Source: Ensifer sp. LC11 | Lineage (GTDB): Bacteria; Pseudomonadota; Alphaproteobacteria; Rhizobiales; Rhizobiaceae | Assembly (NCBI RefSeq): GCF_001695835.1 | Contig: NZ_MBSO01000007.1 | Coordinates: 29,541 to 93,540, forward strand | Reading direction: 5' to 3' | DNA: 64,000 nt | In this document: positions 28,831 through 38,533 of the stretch, in pieces | How positions within the stretch are numbered: the stretch's first letter is position 1 | How the letters are laid out: the number at the start of each line of letters is the position of its first letter | Notes under the pieces: model-generated | The model's input: only the letters and a program-made list of their open reading frames with translations | Told to the model about the DNA's origin: nothing | The model's database searches: none | Translations under genes and position numbers: made by a program

Positions 28831-29250
28831 TTAGTGCGCTTCGACCACCGGACCGGAGCCGCCGTTCTTGCGGTCACGCATGAAGCGGTCAAACTCTTCC
28901 TGGTCCTTGGCGCGGCGAAGCTCGCGCACATAGGTGTCGAACTCTTCGCGCATCTCGTCGAGCTTGCGGCGTTCCTCGTCGAGGCGGGCCAGCTCGGCTT
29001 CGCGCCAGTCGTCAAAGGCGACGTTGCCGGTGCGATGCGTCCAGTTGGAGCGGCGTCCATTGCGCTTGAAAGCAGAGCACATGCCATCCACCGTGTCGTT
29101 AGCGTCCTTCTTGAAAGTCTTCAGCTTTTCGCCGAACAGGATATAGGCGAGCATGGCCAGGCCGAGTGGCCAGAAGACCACGAAGCCAAGCACCATCAGG
29201 GCGATGGTCGCGGGCGTCCAATCCGGACGGATCATTGCAGATTGGTTCAT
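28831..29250 (-). CDS. DUF2852 membrane protein
   Basis: The 139-residue protein has one hydrophobic segment (TIALMVLGFVVFWPLGLAML region, about residues 15-40), then a cytosolic, highly charged coiled-coil tail (EAELARLDEERRKLDEMREEFDTYVRELRRAKDQEEF). This is the layout of DUF2852 proteins of Alphaproteobacteria, whose function is unknown to me. The ATG at 29250 is preceded at nine bases by GAGGA; an earlier in-frame ATG at 29268 has none. It appears monocistronic. Confidence 0.8.
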   Translation of the reverse strand: MNQSAMIRPDWTPATIALMVLGFVVFWPLGLAMLAYILFGEKLKTFKKDANDTVDGMCSAFKRNGRRSNWTHRTGNVAFDDWREAELARLDEERRKLDEMREEFDTYVRELRRAKDQEEFDRFMRDRKNGGSGPVVEAH

Positions 29251-29396
29251 CTTCAGGATTCCTCGCAATCATCCGGGCCACCCATGCGGCCCGATGAAAA
29301 CGATGTGGGAAGGCGCTCCTGCCTCTGCAAGACGCGCCTTCCCGGAATCAGACAAACCCTTGACTCTACGCGGTCAAAACGACCGGTTTGCCGGGT

Positions 29397-30671
29397 TTAC
29401 GCCGATTTTCCGCCCTTGATCAGCTGCTTGACCGGCTTGGCATGGCGCGAATGCTCGCGCTGGAAGGCGACGATGCGTGGGGCGATTTCGCGGCGGAAGC
29501 GCGAGCCGTTGAAGACACCGTAGTGACCGACATCCGGCTGCATGTAGTGCAGGCGCATATGGTCGGGGATATTGGTGCAGATCGTCTGCGCCGCCTTCGT
29601 CTGGCCGACACCGGAGATGTCGTCGTTCTCGCCTTCGACCGTCAGCAGCGCCACCTTCCTGATCGCCGTGGTATCGACGCGCTTGCCACGATGCATCATC
29701 TCGCCCTTGGGCAAAGCATGCTGCATGAAGACGACCTGCACCGTTTGCAGGTAGAATTCGGCCGTCAGGTCCATGACAGCGAGATATTCGTCGTAGAAGT
29801 CGCGGTGCTTCTCGGCGGCGTCGCCGTCGTTCTTCACGAGATGGGCGAAGAACTCCTTGTGGGCGATCAGGTGGCGGTCAAGGTTCATCGACATGAAGCC
29901 GGACAGCTGCAGGAAGCCCGGATAGACCATGCGCATGAAGCCCGGCTGCGGCCACGGCACCGGCATGATGACGTTGTCGCGGAACCACTCGATCGGCCGC
30001 TGTTCAGCCAGCTGATTGACGCCCGTCGGGTTGATGCGGGTGTCGATCGGTCCGCCCATCAGCGTCATCGTCGCCGGCGACAGCGGATCGTCGGCCGCTT
30101 CCATCAGCGCAACGGCGGCGAGCACCGGCACGGCCGGCTGACAGACGCCGATCACATGGGTATCGGGCCCGAGGAAATGCAGCATCTGGATGACGTAGTC
30201 GATGTAGTCGTCAAGGTCGAAGGTGCCTTCGCTGAGCGGCACCATGCGGGCGTCGATCCAGTCGGTGATGTAGATATCGGAATGGGGCAGCAGTGCCTCG
30301 ACGGTGCCGCGCAGCAGCGTCGCGTAGTGGCCGGACATCGGCGCAACGACCAGAACCTTCGGATCGGCAGCGCGGCCCTTGGGCAGATCGCGCTCGAAAT
30401 GGATGAGGTTGCAGAACGGCGCACGCCAGACGATCCGTTCCTGGACGGCGACGGGCAGCCCGTCGATCAACGTTTCAGGAAGCCCGAATTCAGGCTTTCC
30501 ATAGCGGCGGGTGGAGCGTTCGAAAACCTCGAGCCCCGCCGCGGCGGCGCGGCCGAAATAGGTATGTGAGATGGGATTCATCGGGTTGCTGAAGGCAAGC
30601 CGCATGGCATCGGCAGCCGTGCGCCACGGCGCCATCATTGCATGGTTCAGTTCGTAGAGCTGGTAGAACAT
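29397..30671 (-). CDS. phaZ: Intracellular polyhydroxyalkanoate (PHB) depolymerase
   Basis: PhaZ breaks down stored polyhydroxybutyrate. The 424-residue protein starts MFYQLYELNHAMMAPWR and has VLVVAPMSGHYATLLRGTV, the lipase-like nucleophile motif VIGVCQPAVP in which cysteine replaces serine, and a C-terminal PDVGHYGVFNGSRFR with the catalytic histidine. These mark the short-chain intracellular depolymerases of rhizobia. The ATG at 30671 is preferred to an upstream in-frame start because it gives the family N-terminus. The 333 bases upstream (30672-31004) should hold its promoter; I see no gene there. Confidence 0.92.
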   Translation of the reverse strand: MFYQLYELNHAMMAPWRTAADAMRLAFSNPMNPISHTYFGRAAAAGLEVFERSTRRYGKPEFGLPETLIDGLPVAVQERIVWRAPFCNLIHFERDLPKGRAADPKVLVVAPMSGHYATLLRGTVEALLPHSDIYITDWIDARMVPLSEGTFDLDDYIDYVIQMLHFLGPDTHVIGVCQPAVPVLAAVALMEAADDPLSPATMTLMGGPIDTRINPTGVNQLAEQRPIEWFRDNVIMPVPWPQPGFMRMVYPGFLQLSGFMSMNLDRHLIAHKEFFAHLVKNDGDAAEKHRDFYDEYLAVMDLTAEFYLQTVQVVFMQHALPKGEMMHRGKRVDTTAIRKVALLTVEGENDDISGVGQTKAAQTICTNIPDHMRLHYMQPDVGHYGVFNGSRFRREIAPRIVAFQREHSRHAKPVKQLIKGGKSA

Positions 30672-31004
30672 GGGAAGCGTACCCCTTGGTTCAATCAACG
30701 ACAACGCCGCCCCCAGTCGGACGCAAGCTTGCGATTGTTTGTCTTGGTGTCCGCAATCGCTGCCAGACTACCATGTTTTTTGTGCAGCGCAACAAATATA
30801 CCCGTCTCACCTCGATACAAGGCCTTAGGCCAGAATGAATCTGGATTCCTGACGATTTGCAAACGAGCTTGTCCGAAACTGGCGGTTTTCCGCTATTTTC
30901 GTGTGTCGAGAACCGATGCCAGGCATTTTCACGGAAAAACTGGCGACTTCGAAGCGCGAACGCCAGGTGCGGCCTCTGCGGCGATGCAGCAAGGCCGCCC
31001 TCGC

Positions 31005-32027
31005 TCATGCTGCTGCCACCTTGAGGATTGCCTTGACGAGACCCGACTTTTCTTCTGCCCATCGCGGCAGATCGACGACCGCACCATCCAGCGTCGTGCG
31101 GTGGGTGATCAGCGCCTCGACCGGCACAAGGCCGGAACCAATCGACGCGACGACGTGATCGAAGTCCTGGCGCGTCGCATTGCGGCTGCCAATCAACGTC
31201 ATCTCGCGCTTATGGAACTCGGGATCTGAGAAGCGGATTTCGTCCTTCACCACGCTGACGAACACCAGCGTGCCGCCATGGGCGACATGGGCAAAGGCCG
31301 CCTGCATCGATCCGCCGTGTCCGGTGGCATCGAAGACGACATCGAAGCCATCGCCATCCGTCGCCTCGGCGACGCGTGCTGCAACGTCCGCGTCCGCGAC
31401 GATGCCATGTTTGAAACCGAGCCTCTCCGCCGCAAAAGCCAGCCGCTCGGCGCTGGTGTCGGCGAGCACCACCCGGTGGCCGGCGATGCGCGAGAAGATT
31501 GCCGTGCCGAGGCCAATCGGTCCGGCGCCGATGATCAGGGCGCGCGCCCCCGGAGCAACCGAAGCGCGCCGCACCGCATGGGCGCCGATGGCGAGGAACT
31601 CAACGGTCGCCGCGGCCTCCGACGAGAGGTCGTATGCCGGATAGAGATTTCCTTCCGGCACGACGATTTCCTCGCAGAAGGCGCCGTCGGTATGGACGCC
31701 GAGAACCTTGATCGAGGTGCAGCAGTTTGGCTTGCCCTGGCGGCAAGCAACACAAGTGCCGCAGGCGAGATAGGGATTGACGACGACCCGCGTTCCCGGG
31801 GCGATCACCGTCCCAGGACCGCCGGCGACGACCGTTGCCGAGATCTCGTGACCCATGACGCGGGGATACTCCAGAAACGGGTGCTTGCCGGCGAAGATAT
31901 GGTAGTCGGTGCCGCAAATGCCGACATGGCTGACCGCGAGACGCACCCAACCGTCAGGCACATTTTCGGCCGGCGGACGGTCAACGACCTCCAGGCGGCC
32001 GGGTTCGAGGCAGAGCACGGCTTTCAT
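31005..32027 (-). CDS. Zinc alcohol dehydrogenase, LgoD (L-galactonate 5-dehydrogenase)-like
   Basis: The 340-residue medium-chain dehydrogenase has catalytic zinc ligands in GICGTDYHIF and GHE, the structural four-cysteine loop CGTCVACRQGKPNCC and the Rossmann motif GAGPIGLG. YPRVMGHEI, VLGVHTDGAF, ADTSAERL and FSDPEFHKREMTLIGSRNAT closely resemble E. coli YjjN/LgoD as I remember it. LgoD oxidises L-galactonate to D-tagaturonate. It is the last gene after the ABC transporter genes, on the same strand, 30 bases after the permease. Other sugar-acid or polyol substrates remain possible. Confidence 0.72.
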   Translation of the reverse strand: MKAVLCLEPGRLEVVDRPPAENVPDGWVRLAVSHVGICGTDYHIFAGKHPFLEYPRVMGHEISATVVAGGPGTVIAPGTRVVVNPYLACGTCVACRQGKPNCCTSIKVLGVHTDGAFCEEIVVPEGNLYPAYDLSSEAAATVEFLAIGAHAVRRASVAPGARALIIGAGPIGLGTAIFSRIAGHRVVLADTSAERLAFAAERLGFKHGIVADADVAARVAEATDGDGFDVVFDATGHGGSMQAAFAHVAHGGTLVFVSVVKDEIRFSDPEFHKREMTLIGSRNATRQDFDHVVASIGSGLVPVEALITHRTTLDGAVVDLPRWAEEKSGLVKAILKVAAA

Positions 32028-32057
32028 GGCAATTCTCTCGGATGACGGTGGCAGCGC

Positions 32058-33035
32058 CTAGCGGGCGCTGCGGCGCCGGAGTTGGTCGAAATAGACGATG
32101 ACGATGATCAGCGCCCCGGTGATGATGCGCTGCCAGAACGAGTTGACGTTGAGCAGATTGGCGCCGTTGTTGATCGTCGCGAGGATGAAGGCACCGAGCA
32201 GCGGGCCATGCACCGAGCCGACCGCACCGAAAAGGCTGGTGCCGCCAATGACAGAGGAGGCGATCGCCTGCAGTTCCCAACCTTCGGCCTGGGTGGCATT
32301 GCCGATGCCGATGCGCGAGGCAAGCAGCAGGCCGACAAAAGCGGCGCAGGTCGAGGAGAGGATGTAGGCAAGATAGATGGTGCGGTGGACGTTGACACCC
32401 GACAGGCGCGCCGCCTCGCTGTTGGAGCCGACGGCGAAGAGATAGCGACCGAAGCGGCTCAGATGCAGGAAGATGTAGGCCGGAACCGCCACAACGATCA
32501 CCATCCAGAACAGGCTGGGCACGCCGAGGAAATCCGCACGCGAGAAATTAGTGAAGGCCTCATCGGTGATCGAGATCGTCGAGCCGTTGGTGATCAGCAG
32601 GCCGATGCCGCGCAGCGAGGTGAGGGTCGCAAGCGTGATGATGAAGGGCGGCAGCCCCATGCGCACAATACCGAAGGCGTGAAAAGCGCCGATCACCACC
32701 CCGAAGGCAAGCGTGAGGATGATAGCGGCCCAGAGCGGCACGCCGGCGGCAAGCAGCCAGGCGACGATGACGCTGGTGAAGCCGACCACGGCGCCCACCG
32801 AAAGATCGATGCCTGCGGTGATGATGACGAAAGTCTGGCCGACCGCAAGGATGGCCGTCATCGCGCCCTGCCGCAGCAGGTTGCTGATGTTGTTAGGCGT
32901 CCAGAAGCTGTTGGTGGCAAAGCCCAACAGCAGCCAGAGGAACAGGAGCAGCCCCAGAAGAGTGAGGCCAAACAGGATGCTCACGCCTTTCCGTGGCGCC
33001 GCACCCGCACCGCTCTCCACCGTTTCCACACTCAT
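32058..33035 (-). CDS. Sugar ABC transporter permease (RbsC family)
   Basis: The 325-residue integral membrane protein has eight to ten hydrophobic segments, beginning SILFGLTLLGLLLFLWLLLG. It carries the ribose-permease signatures ILAVGQTFVIITAGIDLSVG and VNVHRTIYLAYILSS, plus GTSLFGAVGSVHGPLLGAFI. It would form the channel of the importer whose ATPase and binding protein are encoded just upstream. The substrate cannot be read from the permease; context suggests a pentose or L-hexose sugar. Confidence 0.92.
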   Translation of the reverse strand: MSVETVESGAGAAPRKGVSILFGLTLLGLLLFLWLLLGFATNSFWTPNNISNLLRQGAMTAILAVGQTFVIITAGIDLSVGAVVGFTSVIVAWLLAAGVPLWAAIILTLAFGVVIGAFHAFGIVRMGLPPFIITLATLTSLRGIGLLITNGSTISITDEAFTNFSRADFLGVPSLFWMVIVVAVPAYIFLHLSRFGRYLFAVGSNSEAARLSGVNVHRTIYLAYILSSTCAAFVGLLLASRIGIGNATQAEGWELQAIASSVIGGTSLFGAVGSVHGPLLGAFILATINNGANLLNVNSFWQRIITGALIIVIVYFDQLRRRSAR

Positions 33036-33130
33036 TGTCTTCCTCCCTGCATCCCTCGAATTTCACTCGCTCTAACGCAATCCGGACGCCAAACGGCTTC
33101 ACACTCTTGCTGGAATCGCCCTCAGCGCAA

Positions 33131-34684
33131 TCAAACGCCGATCGCCTGCGTCAGCACTTCCTCGTGGCTCGCGGCACGATAGTCATGGCTGGCGACCAGC
33201 CGTCCCCCTCGGAATACATGCAGCCGGTCCGCGAGCTCGTAGACTTCAGGCAGATAGGACGAAATCAGGATGATGCCCGCCCCGTTCTCCAGAAGCCGCG
33301 CGAACAGGCGGTAAATTTCCGCCTTCGTGCCAACATCGACGCCGACAGTCGGTTCGTCGAAAATGAAGAGCTTGGCACCGTGGCTCAGCCACTTGCCGAT
33401 GACGATCTTCTGTTGGTTGCCGCCCGACATGGCGGAGACGAGCACCCGGCGCGACGGCGTCTTGATCTTCAGATCGCGAATCTGCCGGTCGGCATTCTCG
33501 CGCTCCTGCTGGCCGTTGATCGTCAGCCCGCGTGTCAGCCGGTTGAACACCGGCAGGTTGATGTTGAGGCCGATCGGCAGATTGAGGCATAGGCCCTGGT
33601 CGCGTCGACTTTCCGGCGCGAGTGCGATGCCGAGGTCCATGGCCATGCGTTCGCTGGCGATGTCGACCTTGCGCCCCTGCCAGTAGACCTCGCCGGCGCT
33701 CGGGCGATGGCGTCCATAGAGACCGAGTGCGAATTCGCTGCGTCCCGCCCCGATCAGCCCGTAAAGCCCGACGATCTCGCCGGCACGGACGGTGAGCGAC
33801 ACATCCTGAAAGCCGGGGCCGCTCAAGTTCCGCGTTTCGACGATGATGTCGCCGGCTGGAAAATGCTCCTTGTGGTAGATCTGCTCGATCGTGCGGTTGA
33901 TCATCAGCGCGATCAGCTCCGCCTCGTTCGTCTCGCCGATCTTGCGGGTGCCGACATGGGTGCCGTCGCGCAGCACCGAGACACGGTCGGCGAGTTCGAA
34001 GACCTCCTCCATGCGGTGGCTGATGTAGACGATGGTCACGCCTTCCGCCTGCAGCCTGCGGATGAGGCGGAAGAGCTGGGCCGATTCCTGTCGGGTAAGA
34101 TAGGCCGTCGGTTCGTCGAAGATCAGAAACTGCGTACCACGCATGGCGGCGCGCGCCGTTGCGACCAGTTGCTGCTGGCCGATGGTGAGGCTACCGAGCA
34201 CGGCCCCTGCCGGCAGGTTGAAGCCGAGATCATCGAGCACCCGCTGCGCCGCATCGGTCATGGCGCGCTTGCGCATCAGGCCGTTTCGATTGATTTCGTC
34301 GCCAAGGAACATGTTGGCAGCCACCGACAGATGGGCACAGAGCACGACCTCCTGGTGCACCGCGTTGATGCCCCGTTCGATCGCCTCATGCGGCGTGCCG
34401 AGCTGGACGGGCTTGCCACACCAAAAAATCTCGCCGGACGTGCGCCGGATGACACCGGTCAAGAGCTTGATCAGCGTCGACTTGCCGGCACCGTTCTCAC
34501 CGACGATCGCGTGGATTTCACCGGAAAGGAACGTCAGCGAAGCGGGCTTCAGCGCTTCCACAGCGCCATATTTCTTCTGAAGGGCCCGCAGCTCCAGGAT
34601 CGGCTCGCCCTTCGGAACCGGATGGCGCGTGGCCACCGTAAGCCCTTCGGTCCTGACATCGCGTGCCTCTTGCAACTCGGTCAT
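33131..34684 (-). CDS. Sugar ABC transporter ATP-binding protein (RbsA/MglA family)
   Basis: The 517-residue protein has two fused nucleotide-binding domains. The first has P-loop VGENGAGKSTLIK, signature LTIGQQQLVATARA and Walker B FLIFDEPTAYLT. The second has the degenerate GLIGAGRSEF loop typical of the family and an intact signature MSGGNQQKIVIGKWL with FIFDEPTVGVD. I chose ATG 34684, preceded by GGAGGAAT, rather than an in-frame start 75 bases upstream. It energises the importer. Confidence 0.94.
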   Translation of the reverse strand: MTELQEARDVRTEGLTVATRHPVPKGEPILELRALQKKYGAVEALKPASLTFLSGEIHAIVGENGAGKSTLIKLLTGVIRRTSGEIFWCGKPVQLGTPHEAIERGINAVHQEVVLCAHLSVAANMFLGDEINRNGLMRKRAMTDAAQRVLDDLGFNLPAGAVLGSLTIGQQQLVATARAAMRGTQFLIFDEPTAYLTRQESAQLFRLIRRLQAEGVTIVYISHRMEEVFELADRVSVLRDGTHVGTRKIGETNEAELIALMINRTIEQIYHKEHFPAGDIIVETRNLSGPGFQDVSLTVRAGEIVGLYGLIGAGRSEFALGLYGRHRPSAGEVYWQGRKVDIASERMAMDLGIALAPESRRDQGLCLNLPIGLNINLPVFNRLTRGLTINGQQERENADRQIRDLKIKTPSRRVLVSAMSGGNQQKIVIGKWLSHGAKLFIFDEPTVGVDVGTKAEIYRLFARLLENGAGIILISSYLPEVYELADRLHVFRGGRLVASHDYRAASHEEVLTQAIGV

Positions 34685-34780
34685 CTGCGCATTCCTCCCA
34701 TCGCAGAGATTGCTTGCGACCGGTCCTCGTTCCGGTCGCAAACAGGCGGCGGCGAACAAATGCGCCGCCGCCAGCCATCA

Positions 34781-35770
34781 TCACTTGATCTTCGGGTTCA
34801 GCAGAGCGTCGATCTTCGGGTCCGCCATATTGGTCTTGGTCACCAGGTTGGCACCGGTATCGACATTCGCCTCGACCTTCTCACCCTTGGAGACGGCCAG
34901 CGCCGTCTTCACGCCATCATAGCCCATGCGATAGGGATCCTGAACGACGAGACCCGCCAGAACGCCTTCCTTGAGGAAGCCGACGGTCTTGTCGTCGCTG
35001 TCGAAGCCAATCACCTTGATCTTGTCACCGAGCTTGTTTTCGGCGATCGCCTGGCCAACGCCCTGCGCCATGATCAGGTTGGAGGCAAAGACCCCAATGA
35101 GATTCGGGTTTGCGGTGATCAGGTCCGTCATCATGTTGAGACCCGTGGTCGCCTGGCCGTCGGCATATTTGTCGGCCACCACCTTGAAGCCCGGATACTT
35201 GGTCTTGACCTGATCGAGGAAGCCTTCGCGGCGCTGATCGAGCGAACCGACACCGGGAAGGTTGGTGATAATGGCGATCTCACCCTCTTCCTTGCCGGTC
35301 ATTTCCTTTACCGCCGCAGCAAGACCATCGGCAGCAATACGGCCGCCCTGGACGTTGTCGGTGGTCAGGAACGAGGAGAAGGCCTTCGAGTCGGCGCCAG
35401 AATCAATGCCGATGATCGGAACGGATTTGGCTGCCTCGTCGATCGGCTTGCCAAGCGCCTTGAACTCCGTCGGCGAAATGACGACGGCAGCCGGTGCGCC
35501 AGCCACCGCATTCTCGAGAATGCTGATCTGGCCGTTGATGTCGGACTCGGCCTGAGCGCCCAGTTCCGGCACGTTGACGCCCAGGTCCTTGCCGGCGGCG
35601 CGCGCACCGGCCAAAACGATCTGCCAGTAGAAGGATGTGGTGTCCTTGACGATGATCGGGATCGTCACGTCCTGCGCGAAGGATGCGACCGGCGTCATGC
35701 CGGCGATCATCGCGGCGCCGGCAAGGGCCGTGAAGGCACGGCGGGTAAGGCTGCTTTTCAGAATGCTCAT
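34781..35770 (-). CDS. Periplasmic sugar-binding protein of ABC transporter (RbsB family)
   Basis: This 329-residue protein has a signal peptide (LTRRAFTALAGAAMIAGMTPVASFA, cleavage near residue 33; the twin arginines RR leave Tat export possible). A two-lobed type I periplasmic binding fold follows: VVISPTEFKALGKPIDEA, VPIIGIDSGADSK, RRIAADGLAAAV-like and KVIGFDSDDKTVGFL. Such proteins bind ribose, galactose and other pyranoses. The ATG at 35770 follows GAGGAG. It heads the transporter genes and has a 167-base upstream gap with a CG-centred palindrome. Confidence 0.92.
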   Translation of the reverse strand: MSILKSSLTRRAFTALAGAAMIAGMTPVASFAQDVTIPIIVKDTTSFYWQIVLAGARAAGKDLGVNVPELGAQAESDINGQISILENAVAGAPAAVVISPTEFKALGKPIDEAAKSVPIIGIDSGADSKAFSSFLTTDNVQGGRIAADGLAAAVKEMTGKEEGEIAIITNLPGVGSLDQRREGFLDQVKTKYPGFKVVADKYADGQATTGLNMMTDLITANPNLIGVFASNLIMAQGVGQAIAENKLGDKIKVIGFDSDDKTVGFLKEGVLAGLVVQDPYRMGYDGVKTALAVSKGEKVEANVDTGANLVTKTNMADPKIDALLNPKIK

Positions 35771-35840
35771 CCCAGGTTTCTCCTCTTTTTGCACCGTGTT
35801 CCAGGTTTTGGAGATCGATCGCAGGTGCCGGCTATCGATC

Positions 35841-35854
35841 TTTTATCGATAAAA
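35841..35854 (-). promoter_or_regulatory. CG-centred palindrome upstream of the sugar-binding protein gene
   Basis: TTTTATCGATAAAA is a perfect 14-bp palindrome 71 bases before the binding-protein ATG, with another ATCGAT at 35834-35839. CG-centred palindromes are typical of LacI-family operators. The only regulator gene in the locus is a GntR type, so its binding protein is unknown. Confidence 0.4.
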
Positions 35855-35937
35855 AACATATTGGAATGCTAATACGACATTCACGGCTTGGCAAGCCGGC
35901 AGAACATGCATTTCAGGCCCCGAAGCGGCGCCACCCG

Positions 35938-36957
35938 CTAGACCCGAACCGGCTGGTCTCCGAGTTCCGGCGCGACCAAAGTAAACGGATCGAACGCCGC
36001 CAGATCAGGTGCGGACAACCGGCGTTCGACGAGCGCCATGTTGCGCCTCAGGCTCTCCGGCCTTGCGGTGCCGAGCAGCACGGAGGCCACCTGCGGACTG
36101 AAAAGCGGAAACTGCATCGCCGGGGCCGCGAGCGGCACATTCATCGCGCGGGCAACTTCTTCCATCGCGCCGACCTTCTGCCTGACTTCGGCGGTTGCCG
36201 GCATGTAATCGAAATGGGCACCTTCGACCGGGCCGGTCGCCAGGATGCCGGAATTGAAAACGCCACCGACGACGAGCGATGTCTGCTTCTTCTCGCAAAG
36301 CGGCAGCAGTTCGGCGACGGCCGAGCGATCGAGCAGGGTGTAGCGGCCGGCAAGCAGGATGCAGTCGATATCGGCGCGGCGCATCACCTCCAGACAGACC
36401 GGAACCTCGTTCACACCCAGGCCATAGGCCGCAATCGTTCCTGAGGACATCAGCTCCTCCAGCGCCTTGAGGCCGCCGTCCAGCAATTGCCTGAGATAGA
36501 CGGCGTTGCGGACGGCCCCATGGGTGTAGACCCCGATATCGTGCACATAGAGGATATCGATGCGGTTGAGGCCGAGCCGGGCATAGCTGAACTCGACCGA
36601 CCGCATGATGCCGTCGTAGCTGTAGTCGTAATCGACGTCGAAGTTGAGCGGCTTCACATAGGAATAGTCGGAGACCTTGTCTTCCGGCACTGGATGCAGG
36701 AGACGGCCAACCTTGGTGGAGAGAACGAAATCGTTGCGCGGCTTGTCGCGCAGGAAGTCGCCGACGCGGCGCTCGGCAAGCCCGAGGCCGTAAAAGGGTG
36801 CGACGTCGAAATAGCGCATACCCGACTGCCACGCCACATCCAGCGTTGCCAAGGCGGCGTCGCGCGTGCATTCCCGGTAAAGCCCACCGAGGCCGGCGGC
36901 ACCGAAGCTGTATTCGGTCACCGATAGTCCGGTTCGACCGATCCGTCTCGTCTGCAT
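35938..36957 (-). CDS. Aldo/keto reductase, L-galactose/L-fucose dehydrogenase-like
   Basis: The 339-residue TIM-barrel oxidoreductase starts MQTRRIGRTGLSVTEYSFGAAG-like and has the tyrosine and aspartate of the catalytic tetrad in RYFDVAPFYGLGLAERRVG. The lysine is in VLSTKVGRLL and the histidine in DILYVHDIG. This subfamily (D-threo-aldose or L-galactose/L-fucose 1-dehydrogenases) oxidises the C1 hydroxyl of sugars to lactones with NAD(P). It lies 39 bases after the dehydratase gene, with the ABC transporter next, so it would act first on the imported sugar. The specific sugar is inferred from neighbours. Confidence 0.75.
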   Translation of the reverse strand: MQTRRIGRTGLSVTEYSFGAAGLGGLYRECTRDAALATLDVAWQSGMRYFDVAPFYGLGLAERRVGDFLRDKPRNDFVLSTKVGRLLHPVPEDKVSDYSYVKPLNFDVDYDYSYDGIMRSVEFSYARLGLNRIDILYVHDIGVYTHGAVRNAVYLRQLLDGGLKALEELMSSGTIAAYGLGVNEVPVCLEVMRRADIDCILLAGRYTLLDRSAVAELLPLCEKKQTSLVVGGVFNSGILATGPVEGAHFDYMPATAEVRQKVGAMEEVARAMNVPLAAPAMQFPLFSPQVASVLLGTARPESLRRNMALVERRLSAPDLAAFDPFTLVAPELGDQPVRV

Positions 36958-36996
36958 TCCCTGTTCTCCTCCTCCAAGGATGCGTCCATCGCCTGC

Positions 36997-38502
36997 CTAG
37001 AGCGTCGCCCCCAGATGCCAGGGCACGAACTCATTGTCGCCGTAGCCGAAGAGTTCGCTCTTGGTCTTGCGGCCCGAAGCGGTTTCGACGATCAGATCGA
37101 AGATCTCGCGGCCGAGCCCGGCAATGCTCGCTTCTCCGGAAGCAATCACGCCGCAATCGATATCCATGTCCTCTTCCATTGCCCTAAACAGCGCCGTGTT
37201 GCTGGTGAGCTTGATCGACGGTGCGGGTCGACAGCCAAAGCAACTGCCGCGCCCGGTGGTAAACGCGATCACATTGGCACCGCCGGCGACCTGGCCGGTG
37301 GCCGACACCGGATCGTATCCCGGCGTATCCATGAAAACGAGCCCGTGCTCGGTCACCCGTTCGGCATATCGGTAGACGGCGTTCAACGGCGAGCGGCCAC
37401 CCTTGGCGACGGCACCGAGCGACTTTTCGAGAATTGTCGTCAGGCCGCCGCGTTTGTTGCCCGGCGAAGGGTTGTTGTCGAGCGAGGCACCGTGCATCGC
37501 CACATAATTCTCCCACCAGGCGATCAGCCCGTCGAGCTTCACCGCCACGGCTTCGTTCACTGCCCGGCTGCGCAGCAGATGCTCTGCGCCGTAGATTTCC
37601 GAGGTTTCCGAGAGGATCGCGGTACCGCCGGCAGCAGCAAGAATATCGACTGCGGCACCGAGCGCCGGATTGGCCGTGATCCCTGAAAGCCCATCCGACC
37701 CGCCGCATTGCAGGCCAACGATGATCTCGCTGACAGGGATGGCGACGCGACGTTCCATGCCGACCTCGGCCGCGATTTCGTCGAGAATGCCGAGCGCTTT
37801 TTCCACCGAACGGCGGGAGCCACCGGCCTCCTGGATGTTGAAGTGCCGCTTTTCTGTGCCGGTTCCGCTCTGGCCATAAAGCGTCAGCTGGTTGACCTCG
37901 CAACCGAGGCCGACCATCAGCACGCCGCCGAAATTGGCATGGCGGGCATAACCCGCAAGCGTGCGATGCAGATTGGCCATGCCGTCGCCCGTCGACGACA
38001 TGCCGCAGCCCTGGTCGTGCACGATCGGCACGAAGCCATCGATGCCCTCGTATTTCGGCAAGATGCGCCTGTTCGCCTCCTCGGCGATCGCACGACAGAC
38101 CGTGGTGGAACAGTTCACGCTGGCGACGACACCGATGTAATTTCGCGTCGCCGCCCGCCCGTCGCCACGCCGATAGCCCATGAAGGTGCGGGTCTTGTCG
38201 GTCTCGCTTGCCGCTTGCGGCGTCCCCTGCGGACCGATCGCGAGCCGGTCGCGGTCGAAGGCGAGATTGTGGGAATGCACATGGTCACCCGGCGCGATAT
38301 CGACGGTCGCCCGACCGATCGCCTGGGCATATTTGACGACCGGTTCGCCCGCGCGGATGGGGCGGATCGCGATCTTGTGGCCAGCATCCACCTGGGTTGC
38401 CGCCTGAGCATTGTTCGGCAGGCTGTCGCCGGCAGCGATCGCCAGCGTCGCCACGACGACATTGTCCTCCGGTGCGAGCAGAATGGTGGACGGCGCAGAC
38501 AC
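36997..38502 (-). CDS. uxaA: Altronate dehydratase family protein (UxaA-like)
   Basis: The 501-residue protein has an N-terminal SAF domain (about residues 1-100) and the UxaA core: RTFMGYRRGDGRAATRNYIGV, HDQGCGM, VGLGCEVNQ, GLQCGGSDGLSGITANPALG and FTTGRGSCFG. Altronate dehydratase removes water from D-altronate to give 2-keto-3-deoxy-D-gluconate using iron or manganese. Full length matches E. coli UxaA. It is the first gene of the minus-strand run and divergent from the regulator, with a 26-bp inverted repeat in between. Related sugar-acid dehydratases cannot be excluded. Confidence 0.88.
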   Translation of the reverse strand: MSAPSTILLAPEDNVVVATLAIAAGDSLPNNAQAATQVDAGHKIAIRPIRAGEPVVKYAQAIGRATVDIAPGDHVHSHNLAFDRDRLAIGPQGTPQAASETDKTRTFMGYRRGDGRAATRNYIGVVASVNCSTTVCRAIAEEANRRILPKYEGIDGFVPIVHDQGCGMSSTGDGMANLHRTLAGYARHANFGGVLMVGLGCEVNQLTLYGQSGTGTEKRHFNIQEAGGSRRSVEKALGILDEIAAEVGMERRVAIPVSEIIVGLQCGGSDGLSGITANPALGAAVDILAAAGGTAILSETSEIYGAEHLLRSRAVNEAVAVKLDGLIAWWENYVAMHGASLDNNPSPGNKRGGLTTILEKSLGAVAKGGRSPLNAVYRYAERVTEHGLVFMDTPGYDPVSATGQVAGGANVIAFTTGRGSCFGCRPAPSIKLTSNTALFRAMEEDMDIDCGVIASGEASIAGLGREIFDLIVETASGRKTKSELFGYGDNEFVPWHLGATL

Positions 38503-38533
38503 CGATCTCTCCCTTAGTGCTTTGGTCAGTTAT

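Noticed and set aside
30672..31004. Gene in the gap between the LgoD-like gene and phaZ
   Set aside because: Open frames crossing the gap extend into neighbouring genes out of frame and show no family features; the gap most likely holds the phaZ promoter.
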